A DNA stretch of 64,000 nt. Origin: CAVTPU01 sp963736695 (GTDB lineage Bacteria > Actinomycetota > Actinomycetes > Mycobacteriales > Micromonosporaceae). Position 1 is the stretch's first letter. Each line of letters starts with the position of its first letter. The stretch is taken from the NCBI GenBank assembly GCA_963736695.1, contig CAVTPU010000004.1, forward strand, positions 124,001 through 188,000, read 5' to 3'. Position numbers and translations under genes: made by a program. Of the stretch, positions 44,719-52,399 are shown piece after piece. The notes under the pieces are model-generated. The model was not told the origin of the DNA. It made no database searches and saw only the letters and a list, made by a program, of their open reading frames with translations.

Positions 44719-45112
44719 GGAGCCGTACTGTTGCCCGGTGATCGAGAAATGGAGGGTTCAGGATCAGCCGCACTACCTCACGGGACCTCAGGCAGCTCAG
44801 CGAATCCGGGACCGCATGGGAGACGGCACACTGACGACGTGGTTCGAGTCCGGTCTTGGCCGCGCGATGGCGGTCGTTACGAATCGCCGTCGCGCGATGG
44901 TCATGCTTCTCGATGAATCGGATGATTCCGGACAACATGCGATCGACCCGGACGCGCGCGGCGAGCAGGGCGGTTACGTGCTTGAGAACGGCCAGCACGA
45001 CACGTACGCCAACCGCGACACCGTCGCCTTCGACGTGGCGCTCGTGATCGTGGAGCACGTCGTTGACCATGGACGACCTCCTGAGGATGGTGCATGGGAG
45101 ATCGACAGATAA
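44717..45112 (+). CDS. Imm1-like immunity protein (uncertain)
   Basis: 131 residues from ATG 44717; GTG 44738 (VIEKWRVQ) is an alternative since a hairpin covers the first ATG. The C-terminal part GGYVLENGQHDTYANRDTVAFDVAL, spanning about residues 84-108, and the EHVVDHGRPP ending resemble Imm1-type immunity proteins. Such proteins neutralise polymorphic toxins, but no toxin gene is adjacent. It may be an orphan immunity gene. The 277 nt after it hold no gene, only a repeated segment (45221-45314). Confidence 0.5.
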   Translation: MEPYCCPVIEKWRVQDQPHYLTGPQAAQRIRDRMGDGTLTTWFESGLGRAMAVVTNRRRAMVMLLDESDDSGQHAIDPDARGEQGGYVLENGQHDTYANRDTVAFDVALVIVEHVVDHGRPPEDGAWEIDR

Positions 45113-45220
45113 GAGAGCCACTATCAGCGTACCAATCAACATGATCAGATAGGTGCGCGACGGCCTCCGTCCGCCAGCAAAGACGGGAGTGTCCACGATC
45201 AAGGGGCAAGCCCCTCCAGT

Positions 45221-45314
45221 CGTGTACGACGGCGCTTGCCAGCAGGCACACGGACATCCTTCCAGCAAAACCTCACGTCCTGCTAACTCGGTGTCCACTT
45301 GCCGGGGAACCTCA
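45221..45314. repeat. Copy A of a duplicated segment (partner 47810-47906)
   Basis: This stretch, for example the core ACGGACATCCTTCCAGCA, matches 47810-47906 with few differences. A 67-nt block at 45315-45381 follows that is absent from the partner; it contains the hairpin ACGACTG-CCGA-CAGTCGT (45319-45336). Similarity resumes at 45382 and continues into the kinase remnant. AGGGGCAAGCCCCT (45202-45215) just before is a small palindrome. Confidence 0.75.
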
Positions 45315-45389
45315 GGCAACGACTGCCGACAGTCGTACCGGATGTGTTTACGCCTCTCCGGTTGTCGCCGGTGGGACCTCCGTGCCGAC

Positions 45390-45968
45390 TTAGAGAGCGA
45401 TCATCCTTGCCGCTTCCTTGGGCGAGATGGTGTCGGTATCGATGGAGACGAGGAAGTCGGATGCGGCGGCCTGCTTGAGATCTGCAAATGTCTCGTCCCA
45501 CGCTGCGAGCCGTGCATTGATGTCGGTTGAGCCGCGCGCATAGGCGTGCTGGGCGGTGGTCTCGCGGGAGCACCACAACAGCACGGTCGCCCAGTGCGCG
45601 GGGAAGGCCGTGACAGCGCGGATACCTGCGATCTGACCGAGATGTACGACGGGGGCCTGCCCTGCGGCCAGCATCTCGCTTAGGTGCGGGCGATCGACCA
45701 CGTAGGTGCTGTCATAGCGCTCGTTCTGGTAGAGCACCTGGCCATTCGCGTGGAGCTGGGCGAGAACGTCCTGACCGGCCAGGCGGTAGCCGCTAGTGCT
45801 ATCGCCGCCGATCTTCATTCGTCGGAACAGCCGGTCGTTGGGGTAGCCATTGAGGGCGGTGAGCATGCTTTCGACCAGGGGTCGGGTGATGACGTCTTTA
45901 TCCAACAGTGCCCAGCCGGTGACGAAGCTGAGAAACTTGGCGAACTCGGTCTTGCCTGAGCCCGCGAA
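45390..45968 (-). pseudogene. Chimeric remnant of the two P-loop kinase genes
   Basis: Bases 45382-45830 align without gaps to 47907-48355 (3' part of kinase 2), and 45831-45968 to 48853-48990 (P-loop part of kinase 1). So a 497-nt deletion has joined the P-loop half (FAGSGKTEF) of one gene to the second half (RRMKIGGDS onward) of the other, in frame. The 5' end stops exactly at CCCGCGAA, where an antitoxin-tail duplicate begins, and no start codon with support lies upstream. The C-terminus is 17 residues shorter than in kinase 2. I consider it a pseudogene, though a chimeric product is not excluded. Confidence 0.75.
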
Positions 45969-46031
45969 TTGCGGGGACCCTTCGAAGGCGACGGACCCGT
46001 GATCGGCCGGACCATCCAAGACGCCGCGTGA
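45961..46031 (+). repeat. Duplicate of the antitoxin 3' end
   Basis: 71 nt aligned without gaps to 42321-42391, the last codons and stop of the Phd-like antitoxin, with about 8 mismatches. It has no start and is a fragment. It touches the chimeric kinase remnant at an 8-nt shared sequence (CCCGCGAA), suggesting a microhomology junction. Confidence 0.8.
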
Positions 46032-46067
46032 CTGTCGGCGATAGTTGGTTGCGGATCGCCACGGGCT

Positions 46068-46082
46068 CGACAACAGTTGTCG
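46068..46082. promoter_or_regulatory. 15-nt palindrome next to the VOC gene start
   Basis: CGACAACAGTTGTCG is a perfect palindrome around a central A. It ends one base before the VOC ATG (46084), where a ribosome site would be expected. It may be an operator or an mRNA hairpin affecting translation. Confidence 0.35.
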
Positions 46083-46083
46083 C

Positions 46084-46467
46084 ATGAGTGTTCGCATCCA
46101 GTGCGTCTGCGTCGACGCCGATGATCCGTCCCGACTCGCTGACTTCTGGCAGGCCGCGCTCGGTTGGCGGCGTACGCATGAGGAGGACGGTGAGGTGGTC
46201 CTAGAGCCGCCGGTTGACGACAGCGGTGATGGTCGCGTCCCCGATCTGCTGTTTTTGCGGGTGCCTGAAGGTAAACCCGGCAAGAATCGACTTCACATCG
46301 ACCTGCGCCCCGACGACCAAGCGGCCGAAGTGGCGCGGTTAACCGAGCTCGGGGCGCGTCGGATCGATATTGGCCAGCGGCCGGACGTTACCTGGGTGGT
46401 CATGGCCGACCCGGAGGGCAACGAGTTCTGCGTGCTGCGGGCGTTGCCCAGTGCTGACACCGCCTGA
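46084..46467 (+). CDS. VOC-family (glyoxalase/bleomycin-resistance-like) protein
   Basis: 127 residues from ATG 46084. CVDADDPSRLADFWQAALGW, about residues 8-27, and LHIDLRPDD plus DPEGNEFCVLR fit the paired beta-alpha-beta-beta-beta fold. The metal-site positions His (LHID) and Glu (GNEFCV) are kept. It resembles actinobacterial glyoxalase-like proteins of unknown substrate. A broken paralogue follows at 46552. Confidence 0.82.
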   Translation: MSVRIQCVCVDADDPSRLADFWQAALGWRRTHEEDGEVVLEPPVDDSGDGRVPDLLFLRVPEGKPGKNRLHIDLRPDDQAAEVARLTELGARRIDIGQRPDVTWVVMADPEGNEFCVLRALPSADTA

Positions 46468-46551
46468 GTCGTCCCGTCGCCGGCGGTGCGTCTTCATAGT
46501 CGGGCGATTGGCCTGTGGAGACGACGAGGGCACTGCCGTTACGGTGGACCG

Positions 46552-46986
46552 ATGCTATCGGTCAAGCCGTTCCAAGTCACCTTCGACTGCGCGGAACCGG
46601 AGCGCGTCGCGCGTTTCTGGTGCGAGGTCTTGGGGTACGTCGTACCGCCACCACCGGAGGGGTTCGCTACATGGGACGATTTCGATCACGCGCTGCCGCC
46701 GGAGCGTCAGGGTTCGGCGTTCGCTTGCGTTGATCCCTCGGGTGTGGGCCCGCGACTGTACTTCCAGCGAGTTCCCGAAGGCAAGGTCGCAAGAATCGGC
46801 TGCATCTTGACGTGCGGGTCGGCACCGGGCTCGTGGGTGACGAGCGCCTCGCGGCACTTGAGGCCGAATGCGCCCGACTGGTCGCGCTCGGCGCGGCTCG
46901 CGTGCGACTGCTGACCGCCGACGGTCACAACGAGTCGTGTCTCGTGATGCAGCGACGTCGAGGGCAACGAGTTCTGTCTCGACTGA
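46552..46986 (+). pseudogene. VOC-family protein disrupted by two frameshifts
   Basis: From ATG 46552 the frame reads VTFDCAEPERVARFWCEVLGY, about residues 8-28, up to VPEGKVA. One base is then missing near 46790, and the sequence continues in the next frame as NRLHLDVRVGTGL. An extra C near 46952 restores GNEFCLD before the stop at 46984-46986. The two shifts cancel out, but the middle 160 nt are out of frame with the rest, so a normal product is not made. Sequencing error is possible. Confidence 0.75.
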
Positions 46987-47045
46987 TCAGCCCGCGCAAA
47001 TGAAAGCTCGCCCGCCAATCGTCAACAAAGATCGGAGAAGATCGT

Positions 47046-47393
47046 ATGTCCGACTATGGTCCGGCGTTGTTCGTGTCGAGGAAGGATGGTGCGGGTTTGT
47101 CGGAGAGCGAACAGGAGACGATATTTCAGCTTGTTCGTTCCGCCGTTGGCGCGCTGAGACTGAAGGATGAGGAAGACGAGCCGGCAGATCCGAGCGTCTA
47201 CGACTACGACGGATATGAAAAGGGCGCGTTGGGGATACTTCTCTATTCCGGATACTCCTATGGGCTTATGCCTGACGAGATTCAGCAGGACCAAGGACGG
47301 CAGTGGGCCAGAGAGGCAGCCCGGGTCGGTGTGGCTATCGAAAAGCAGGCGCCTGGGGTCTATGCGTTCGTGGGCTACGGGGTCGAGGTCTGA
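47046..47393 (+). CDS. Small acidic protein of unknown function
   Basis: 115 residues from ATG 47046 with a GGAGAAG ribosome site. SESEQETIFQLVRSAVGAL suggests an N-terminal helix, and GYSYGLMPDEI, EAARVGVAIEK and VYAFVGYGVEV a mixed fold. No family recognised. It converges with the YciI-like gene 13 nt away. Given the location it could be an immunity or stress protein, but this is only context. Confidence 0.55.
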   Translation: MSDYGPALFVSRKDGAGLSESEQETIFQLVRSAVGALRLKDEEDEPADPSVYDYDGYEKGALGILLYSGYSYGLMPDEIQQDQGRQWAREAARVGVAIEKQAPGVYAFVGYGVEV

Positions 47394-47406
47394 CCCGTCG
47401 GGCCGT

Positions 47407-47739
47407 CTACTGCGGCTCCAACAACGGCCACACCTCGACCACGCCGTGCGCGACGGCGCACGGCGTGCGGGACACGATGTCGATGGCCCCGGCCAGCGTT
47501 GCTGCTTCGATGATGGCGAACCCGGCGATGGGAAGCGCCGAAGACATGAAGGACCCATCCGTCGTGGTTACCTCGGCCCCGCCGTGGTTGCGCACCTGCA
47601 CGGGCGGGCCGGCGATGCCCATGTCGACACCCTTCTGGCGAAGGTGGGCGTCATGTTCGTGTGCCGCGTCGCGCACGGCACTGTCGGTCCGGTCGTATCC
47701 GGCCTGGTCGCCGTACCCAATAGTCACGAACTTCGCCAC
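47407..47739 (-). CDS. YCII-related domain protein
   Basis: 110 residues from GTG 47739 (GAGGAGAGC site). KFVTIGYGDQAGYDRT and a later TTTDGSFMSSALPIAGFAII segment match the YCII/DGPF-type small proteins of actinobacteria. The DGPF-like signature is altered (DGSF), and the central catalytic-type His is at HDAHL. Function unknown. It lies between the acidic protein and the duplicated kinase segment. Confidence 0.75.
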   Translation of the reverse strand: MAKFVTIGYGDQAGYDRTDSAVRDAAHEHDAHLRQKGVDMGIAGPPVQVRNHGGAEVTTTDGSFMSSALPIAGFAIIEAATLAGAIDIVSRTPCAVAHGVVEVWPLLEPQ

Positions 47740-47809
47740 AGCAGCTCTCCTCGAGCCGGTGTCCCGACACTGGCCGCGCCCGGTGGGCGGCGCCAATCAT
47801 GTACTCAGC

Positions 47810-48355
47810 CGTGTACGATCGGCGCTCGCCAACAGGCATACGGACATCCTTCCAGCAGAACCTCACGTCCCGCTAACTCGGTGTCCATTTGCTGGGGGGA
47901 ACCTCAGTGCCGACCTGCGGGGCGATCATCCTTGCCGCTTCCTCTGGCGAGATGGTGTCGGTATCGATGGAGACGAGGAAGTCGGATGCGTCGGCCTGCT
48001 CGAGATCCGCAAATGTCTCGTCCCACGCTGCGAGCCGTGCATTGATGTCGGTTGAGCCGCGCGCATAGGCGCGCCGGGCGGTGGTCTCGCGGGAGCACCA
48101 CAACAGCACGGTGACCCAGTGCGCGGGGAAGGCCGTGACAGCGCGGATACCTGCGATCTGACCGAGATGTACGACGGGGGCCTGCCCTGCGGCCAGCATC
48201 TCGCTCAGGTGCGGGCGATCGACCACGTAGGTGCTGTCATAGCGCTCGTTCTGGTAGAGCACCTGGCCATTCGCGTGGAGTTGGGCGAGAGCGTCCTGAC
48301 CGGCCAGGCGGTAGCCGTTAGTGCTATCGCCGCCGATCTTCATTCGTCGGAACAG
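47810..48355. repeat. Copy B of the duplicated segment
   Basis: Similar to 45221-45314 plus 45382-45830. Bases 47907-48355 align with copy A in equal length (449 nt). The duplicate includes the 3' part of kinase 2 and about 60 nt beyond its stop. Copy B keeps the intact gene order, so copy A is probably the derived one. Confidence 0.75.
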
Positions 48356-48448
48356 CGCGTATCTGGAGTCTAGCCTTGCAAGCTCCGCAGTGATGGTGTC
48401 TTTGCCGGAGGCCGGTGGCCCGTAGAGGATCACGGCCACAGGCGTCAT
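47873..48448 (-). CDS. P-loop kinase 2 (guanylate kinase-like, uncharacterised)
   Basis: 191 residues from ATG 48448, which overlaps the stop of kinase 1 (ATGA). Walker A is GPPASGKDT at residues 10-18. RRMKIGGDS, YDSTYVVDRP and TVLLWCSRE resemble nucleoside/nucleotide kinases of the guanylate kinase or phosphotransferase type. The substrate is not known. DTDTISPEEAARMI near the C-terminus is the adenine/lid end. It forms a two-gene unit with kinase 1. Confidence 0.75.
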   Translation of the reverse strand: MTPVAVILYGPPASGKDTITAELARLDSRYALFRRMKIGGDSTNGYRLAGQDALAQLHANGQVLYQNERYDSTYVVDRPHLSEMLAAGQAPVVHLGQIAGIRAVTAFPAHWVTVLLWCSRETTARRAYARGSTDINARLAAWDETFADLEQADASDFLVSIDTDTISPEEAARMIAPQVGTEVPPSKWTPS

Positions 48449-49188
48449 TTGGCGATCCACTCTGAGACGCGGCGAGCTTCGTCGAGGAGTTCGACGGCGC
48501 TATTGAGAGAATTGTTGACGTAGAAGTGTGGGATCTCGGGCCGCATGGTGACGTTGATTTGGCTCAGGTAGTCGTCCCAGTGATTGAGTTTCCACGTATC
48601 GCGGGCGGCGTCGCGTCTTTGTAGGTAGGTGTGCATCGTTTCGAGGTCCGCGCCGACCCACACGATCTCCAGGTGGGCTCTTGCGGAGGCGCAGCGGTGC
48701 ATCAGGCGGCGAAGCCATTGGGGGTCGGCGACCTCGGCCAGGTAAGGGGCGGTGACCACGGTCGAGATACCGTTCTCGATGTTGGCGAAGGTCGCGTTGC
48801 TCAGGCAGCGGTATTCAATGGGACGAACCTTGGTCCGATAGATCTCGGAATGCCGGTCGTTGGGGTCGCCATTGAGTGCGGTGAGCATGCTTTCGGCCAG
48901 GGGCCGGGTGATGACGTCTTTGTCCATCAGCGCCCAGCCGGTGACGGAGCTGAGGAACTTGGCGAACTCGGTCTTGCCTGAGCCCGCGAATCCGGCCACC
49001 AGGACGAGGTTGGTGTCGCGGTGCCGGGTACGGCGGCGGTCCGCCCACCCGTGCATGACCAGTTCCTCGAAATGGTGCAGATCCAGTGATTCCGGGTCAG
49101 TGGCGTCTTCGGGGCGGACGAGTTCCATGGTGTTACGGAAGGTTGCGGTCAGTTCGACGGGCGCCGCAGTGACGGTGCCGGCGAACAT
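48445..49188 (-). CDS. P-loop kinase 1 (AAA_33/zeta-toxin-like)
   Basis: 247 residues from ATG 49188 with a GGGGGAGG site. GFAGSGKTEF at residues 66-75 is Walker A, followed by ALMDKDVITRPL, the acceptor Asp strand of gluconate kinase/zeta-like enzymes. STVVTAPYLAE and LEIVWVGADLETMHTYLQRRDAARDTWK (about residues 173-200) form the Walker B and lid regions. The N-terminal 60 residues are unique. Coupled to kinase 2. Role unknown; a small-molecule kinase or zeta-type toxin are options. Confidence 0.72.
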   Translation of the reverse strand: MFAGTVTAAPVELTATFRNTMELVRPEDATDPESLDLHHFEELVMHGWADRRRTRHRDTNLVLVAGFAGSGKTEFAKFLSSVTGWALMDKDVITRPLAESMLTALNGDPNDRHSEIYRTKVRPIEYRCLSNATFANIENGISTVVTAPYLAEVADPQWLRRLMHRCASARAHLEIVWVGADLETMHTYLQRRDAARDTWKLNHWDDYLSQINVTMRPEIPHFYVNNSLNSAVELLDEARRVSEWIAK

Positions 49189-49429
49189 AGGCACCTCCCC
49201 CGCGACTCGGACACGACCTGTAGTGCGACATGCTTGGGTTCCTTCCGGGGCCAGTGCCTGCGGCGCTGACGCCTTTGAGTTCGCCGTCACCGGTCAGCGA
49301 GATGTCGACCGCGACGCCTTCGGTGTGCTTGACGCCGACCTGGGCCACGTCGGAGAGATCGACCTCCGCTGCCCAGGAGGAGTGTGCGATGACCTGCCCG
49401 ACAGTCCATCGGCGGCAGTAGCGCTCGGC
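49189..49429 (-). pseudogene. Possible decayed coding fragment upstream of kinase 1
   Basis: The minus strand is open from a TAA at 49430-49432 and reads ERYCRRWTVGQVIAHSSW, then DLSDVAQVGVKHTEGVAVDIS. The composition looks like real protein, but no supported start exists and the frame runs on into the start of kinase 1. It may be the end of a deleted gene. Apart from this and an inverted repeat at 49449-49492, I see nothing in the 339 nt between kinase 1 and devR. Confidence 0.25.
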
Positions 49430-49448
49430 TTAGCGAATTTGTCCTTTC

Positions 49449-49492
49449 GACATGGAGCGTTCGTATCAGTATTGAGACGATTGCTCCATGTC
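49449..49492. repeat. 10-bp perfect inverted repeat downstream of devR
   Basis: GACATGGAGC (49449-49458) and GCTCCATGTC (49483-49492) are exact complements separated by 24 nt. It lies 36 nt after the devR stop. It could be the devR terminator, although no T-run follows, or a recombination end marking the right border of the accessory block. Confidence 0.45.
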
Positions 49493-49527
49493 TGGAGGAA
49501 CTGTGCTGGCCGCGATCAGTTCGGCGC

Positions 49528-50178
49528 TCAGTGCGGGTGGTGCTCGCCGAGCAGTCGGGTGGCGAGCACAGCCGCCTGGGTGCGCCGCTCGAGGCCGAGC
49601 TTGGCGAGCAGACTCGAGACGTAGTTCTTCACGGTCTTCTCGGCGAGGAACATCTTCGCGGCGATCTCGCGGTTGGTCAGGCCCTCGGCGACATAGACGA
49701 GGATCCGGCGCTCCTGCTCGGTCAGCGACTTGAGCTCGCGAGGCTCCTCGACCCCGTTGCGGATGCGTTCGAGCACCCGCTGGGTGACCGCGGGGTCGAG
49801 CAGCGACTGGCCGGCCGCGACCCGGCGGACCGCGTCGACGAGATCGGTGCCCCGGATCTGCTTGAGCACATAGCCGGCGGCGCCCGCCATGATCGCCGCG
49901 AACAGGGCCTCATCGTCCTCATAGGACGTGAGGATCAGTCCCTTGATGGACGGGTCGACGGCCCGCACGTCCCGGCAGACGTCGATGCCGTTGCCGTCGG
50001 GCAGTCGGGCGTCGAGGATCGCCACGTCGGGTCGGAGCGCGGGGATGCGCCGCGCGGCCTCGGGCGCTGACCCGGACTCGCCGACCACCTCGATGTCGCC
50101 GTCGGCGGTGAGCAGCTCCCGCAGGCCGTGGCGGACCACCTCGTGGTCATCGAGGAGAAAGACACGGATCATGTCCAC
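49528..50178 (-). CDS. devR: DevR/DosR-like NarL-family response regulator
   Basis: 216 residues from GTG 50178 (GGAG 6 nt upstream); ATG 50172 aligns with the DosR start and gives identical numbering. Then Asp54 in AILDARLPDG, Thr82 in LTSYED and Lys104 in YVLKQI match DosR. The LuxR-type helix-turn-helix, LTNREIAAKMFLAEKTVKNYVS (about residues 166-187), is nearly the same as in DosR, so the same DNA boxes are expected. The partner kinase is probably at 39985. It is divergent from a tandem USP gene. Confidence 0.92.
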   Translation of the reverse strand: MDMIRVFLLDDHEVVRHGLRELLTADGDIEVVGESGSAPEAARRIPALRPDVAILDARLPDGNGIDVCRDVRAVDPSIKGLILTSYEDDEALFAAIMAGAAGYVLKQIRGTDLVDAVRRVAAGQSLLDPAVTQRVLERIRNGVEEPRELKSLTEQERRILVYVAEGLTNREIAAKMFLAEKTVKNYVSSLLAKLGLERRTQAAVLATRLLGEHHPH

Positions 50179-50306
50179 TTCATACTCCGATTTCCGGCAT
50201 AACGCCCGAGGCGCGGGTCACCACTTCGGGCTCAACCATACCGGTGTGAGGCCTGCGAGCGCCTGTGTCGTCGGGTGAGCCTCGGGGCGACCGGCCCGCG
50301 ACGGCT

Positions 50307-50320
50307 GGGCCTTCCGGCCC
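50307..50320. promoter_or_regulatory. Possible DevR-like box between devR and a USP gene
   Basis: GGGCCTTCCGGCCC is a dyad of the GGGNC-N4-GNCCC form, like the one at 36985. It lies 129 nt upstream of devR and 105 nt upstream of the USP gene, so it could drive both, including devR autoregulation. The A/T positions of the mycobacterial core are replaced by C/C, so confidence is limited. Confidence 0.4.
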
Positions 50321-50425
50321 TCACGGTGACCCCGACGTTGCGGCACGGTGGGGGTGCGGACGCCACAACCGTGTCTTTTTGCACGGTCGCGCCGGCTGCG
50401 ACGGGCGTCGAGAGGGGTGAGCTTC

Positions 50426-51391
50426 GTGTTTCAGACGTTGATCGTCGTCGGTGTGGGTGGGTCGCCGGTGAGCTGGCAACCCCTGACCTGGGCCGAAGCC
50501 GAAGCGAGCGCGACAGGCGGCCGGCTGCTCATCTGTCATGCCGTGGGACCGACCTCGCCCCTGGTCGCCCGGCCCGGCAGTGTGCGTCTGTCGACCATCG
50601 AGATCGTCGAGCCGGCGCTGGCCCGCGCGATAGCGGCAGTGCAAGGCCGGCTCGGTGGCGACCGGGTGAGCGTGCTCGTGCGTCCAGGCACCGCCGGCGA
50701 GCTGCTCGTCGAGGCCGGGGCTTCGGCCGACATGGTCATCGTGGGCGAGCCCAACGGCCCGTGGTCACACGACCACGGTTCGACCACCCATTACGTCGTC
50801 GAACGTTCGGCGAGCCCGGTCGTGGTGGTCCGCGTCAGTGGCGGTTCGGCGTCGACCGGCCCGCGCGGCTCCCACCGCCCGTTCGCCGGCCACGTCGTGG
50901 TCGGTGTGGACGGGTCGGCGCCCGCGCGCGCGGCGCTGGAGTTCGCCTTCCGGCACGCCGCCGCGCACCGACGCCCCCTCGCGGTGGTGGCCGTCACCCG
51001 GCACGGGGCCGACGATGACCTGTGGTTCGACGACACATACGGCGAGACCCACCTCACCGAAGAGCCGGCGGAGGCCGCACTGCTCGAAGGGGAGACCCGT
51101 CCGTGGCGGCTGGCCTTCCCCCACGTCGCCGTCAAACGGGCCATCTTCGCCGGCCACCCAATCGACGGTCTGGTGCGGGCGTCGGCGGGAGCGCACCTGC
51201 TCGTCGTGGGCAGCCGAGGACTGGGGCGGGTGCGCCGGGCGATCCTCGGATCGGTCAGCCACGGCGCGGTGGATCAGGCGCGCTGTCCGGTCGCGGTGGT
51301 GCACGGCGACGAGACCCGCAGCTTCTTCTCCCGTGGGGACGCGCTGCGCGGCACCCCGGTGTCCAACGAACTGACCGTGGTGCGGGCGTGA
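50426..51391 (+). CDS. Tandem-domain universal stress protein (copy 3)
   Basis: 321 residues from GTG 50426 (AGAGGGG 8 nt upstream; GTG 50417 also possible). Two USP domains are visible. The first begins TLIVVGVGGSP and lacks a good ATP loop. The second begins HVVVGVDGSAPARAA and has VVGSRGLGRVRRAILGSVSHGAV (about residues 253-275), an intact ATP loop. Tandem USPs such as Rv1996 and Rv2623 are DosR-regulon members. The nitroreductase gene starts within its stop. Confidence 0.88.
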   Translation: MFQTLIVVGVGGSPVSWQPLTWAEAEASATGGRLLICHAVGPTSPLVARPGSVRLSTIEIVEPALARAIAAVQGRLGGDRVSVLVRPGTAGELLVEAGASADMVIVGEPNGPWSHDHGSTTHYVVERSASPVVVVRVSGGSASTGPRGSHRPFAGHVVVGVDGSAPARAALEFAFRHAAAHRRPLAVVAVTRHGADDDLWFDDTYGETHLTEEPAEAALLEGETRPWRLAFPHVAVKRAIFAGHPIDGLVRASAGAHLLVVGSRGLGRVRRAILGSVSHGAVDQARCPVAVVHGDETRSFFSRGDALRGTPVSNELTVVRA

Positions 51392-52371
51392 GCCTCATCG
51401 CCCTGCCCGCCCAGGCCGCGCGCACCGCCGTCGCCGCAGCCGTGCGTGCGCCGTCATTGCTCAACAGTCAACCGTGGCGCTTTCGGATCGGCGAAGATCA
51501 CATCGATGTGCTGTTCGACCGCGGTCGTCGCCTGCCGGCCTGCGACCCGACCGGTTGGGCGATGCGCATGGCCTGCGGCGCGGCGACATTCAACCTGCGG
51601 CTGGCGCTCGCCACCGGCGGATCACCAACCCGGCTGCGATGGCGGCCCGAGGTCAGCGACCCGGACCTCGTCGCGAGGCTGACCCCGGCCGCGATGCCCG
51701 ATCCGACGCCCCACGAGCGCCGGTTGGCCCGCGTGATCTCCCAGCGACGCACCAACCGCTCGCCGCTGCGTGCCGAGCCTGTGTCGACGGTCGCGCGGGC
51801 TCGCCTCATCGAGGCCGCGCGGGCGGAGCAGGCGTGGCTGGTGCTCGTGACCGGGGTCGGCCCGGTCGGGGCGGTTGGCGAGGTTGTGCGGGCGGCGCGT
51901 CGGGTGCTCGACCGGGATCCGCGTTATCGCGCCGAGGTCGCCGCGTGGGCGGACGACGCGAACGACGCCGACCTCGGCACGGGCTTCGACGATCTGCTGC
52001 GACCGCAGGCGCCGGGTGGGACCCCAGGGGGGCCCGACGAGGCGGCCTCGACGGTTCAGTCGGGGCCCACCGCCGACCCCGTCGAGCCCGAACCCGTCGT
52101 GGCTGTGCTCGGCAGCGCGGGCGATCTGCCGATCGACCAGCTCTCCGCCGGCTATGCGCTGCAGCGGGTGCTGTTGACCGCCGCCGACCTGGGGCTGGCC
52201 GTGTCGATGCATTCCCAGGCGATCGAGGTGCCGGCGGCCCGCGAGCAGCTGCGGTTGGCGTTGGGGCGTTTCGGCGCCCCGCAGATGGTCTTGCGCCTCG
52301 GGCGCGGTGAGGCGGGAACCCCCACAGCACGCCGCGATCCGGCCGAGGTCATCGACCTGGTGACGCGGTGA
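51388..52371 (+). CDS. Acg-family nitroreductase-like flavoprotein (copy 3)
   Basis: 327 residues from GTG 51388, overlapping the USP stop (GTGA). APSLLNSQPWRFRI, RRTNRSPL and QLSAGYALQRVLLTAADLGLAVS (about residues 250-272) match the family of the genes at 9098 and 20819. A 40-residue Pro/Gly-rich insert around residues 205-230 is not in the others. As in Mycobacterium, a USP and an Acg-like gene form one operon next to DevR. Confidence 0.83.
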   Translation: MSLIALPAQAARTAVAAAVRAPSLLNSQPWRFRIGEDHIDVLFDRGRRLPACDPTGWAMRMACGAATFNLRLALATGGSPTRLRWRPEVSDPDLVARLTPAAMPDPTPHERRLARVISQRRTNRSPLRAEPVSTVARARLIEAARAEQAWLVLVTGVGPVGAVGEVVRAARRVLDRDPRYRAEVAAWADDANDADLGTGFDDLLRPQAPGGTPGGPDEAASTVQSGPTADPVEPEPVVAVLGSAGDLPIDQLSAGYALQRVLLTAADLGLAVSMHSQAIEVPAAREQLRLALGRFGAPQMVLRLGRGEAGTPTARRDPAEVIDLVTR

Positions 52372-52399
52372 CGGGCACAGACAGATCCACCCGCACGGG

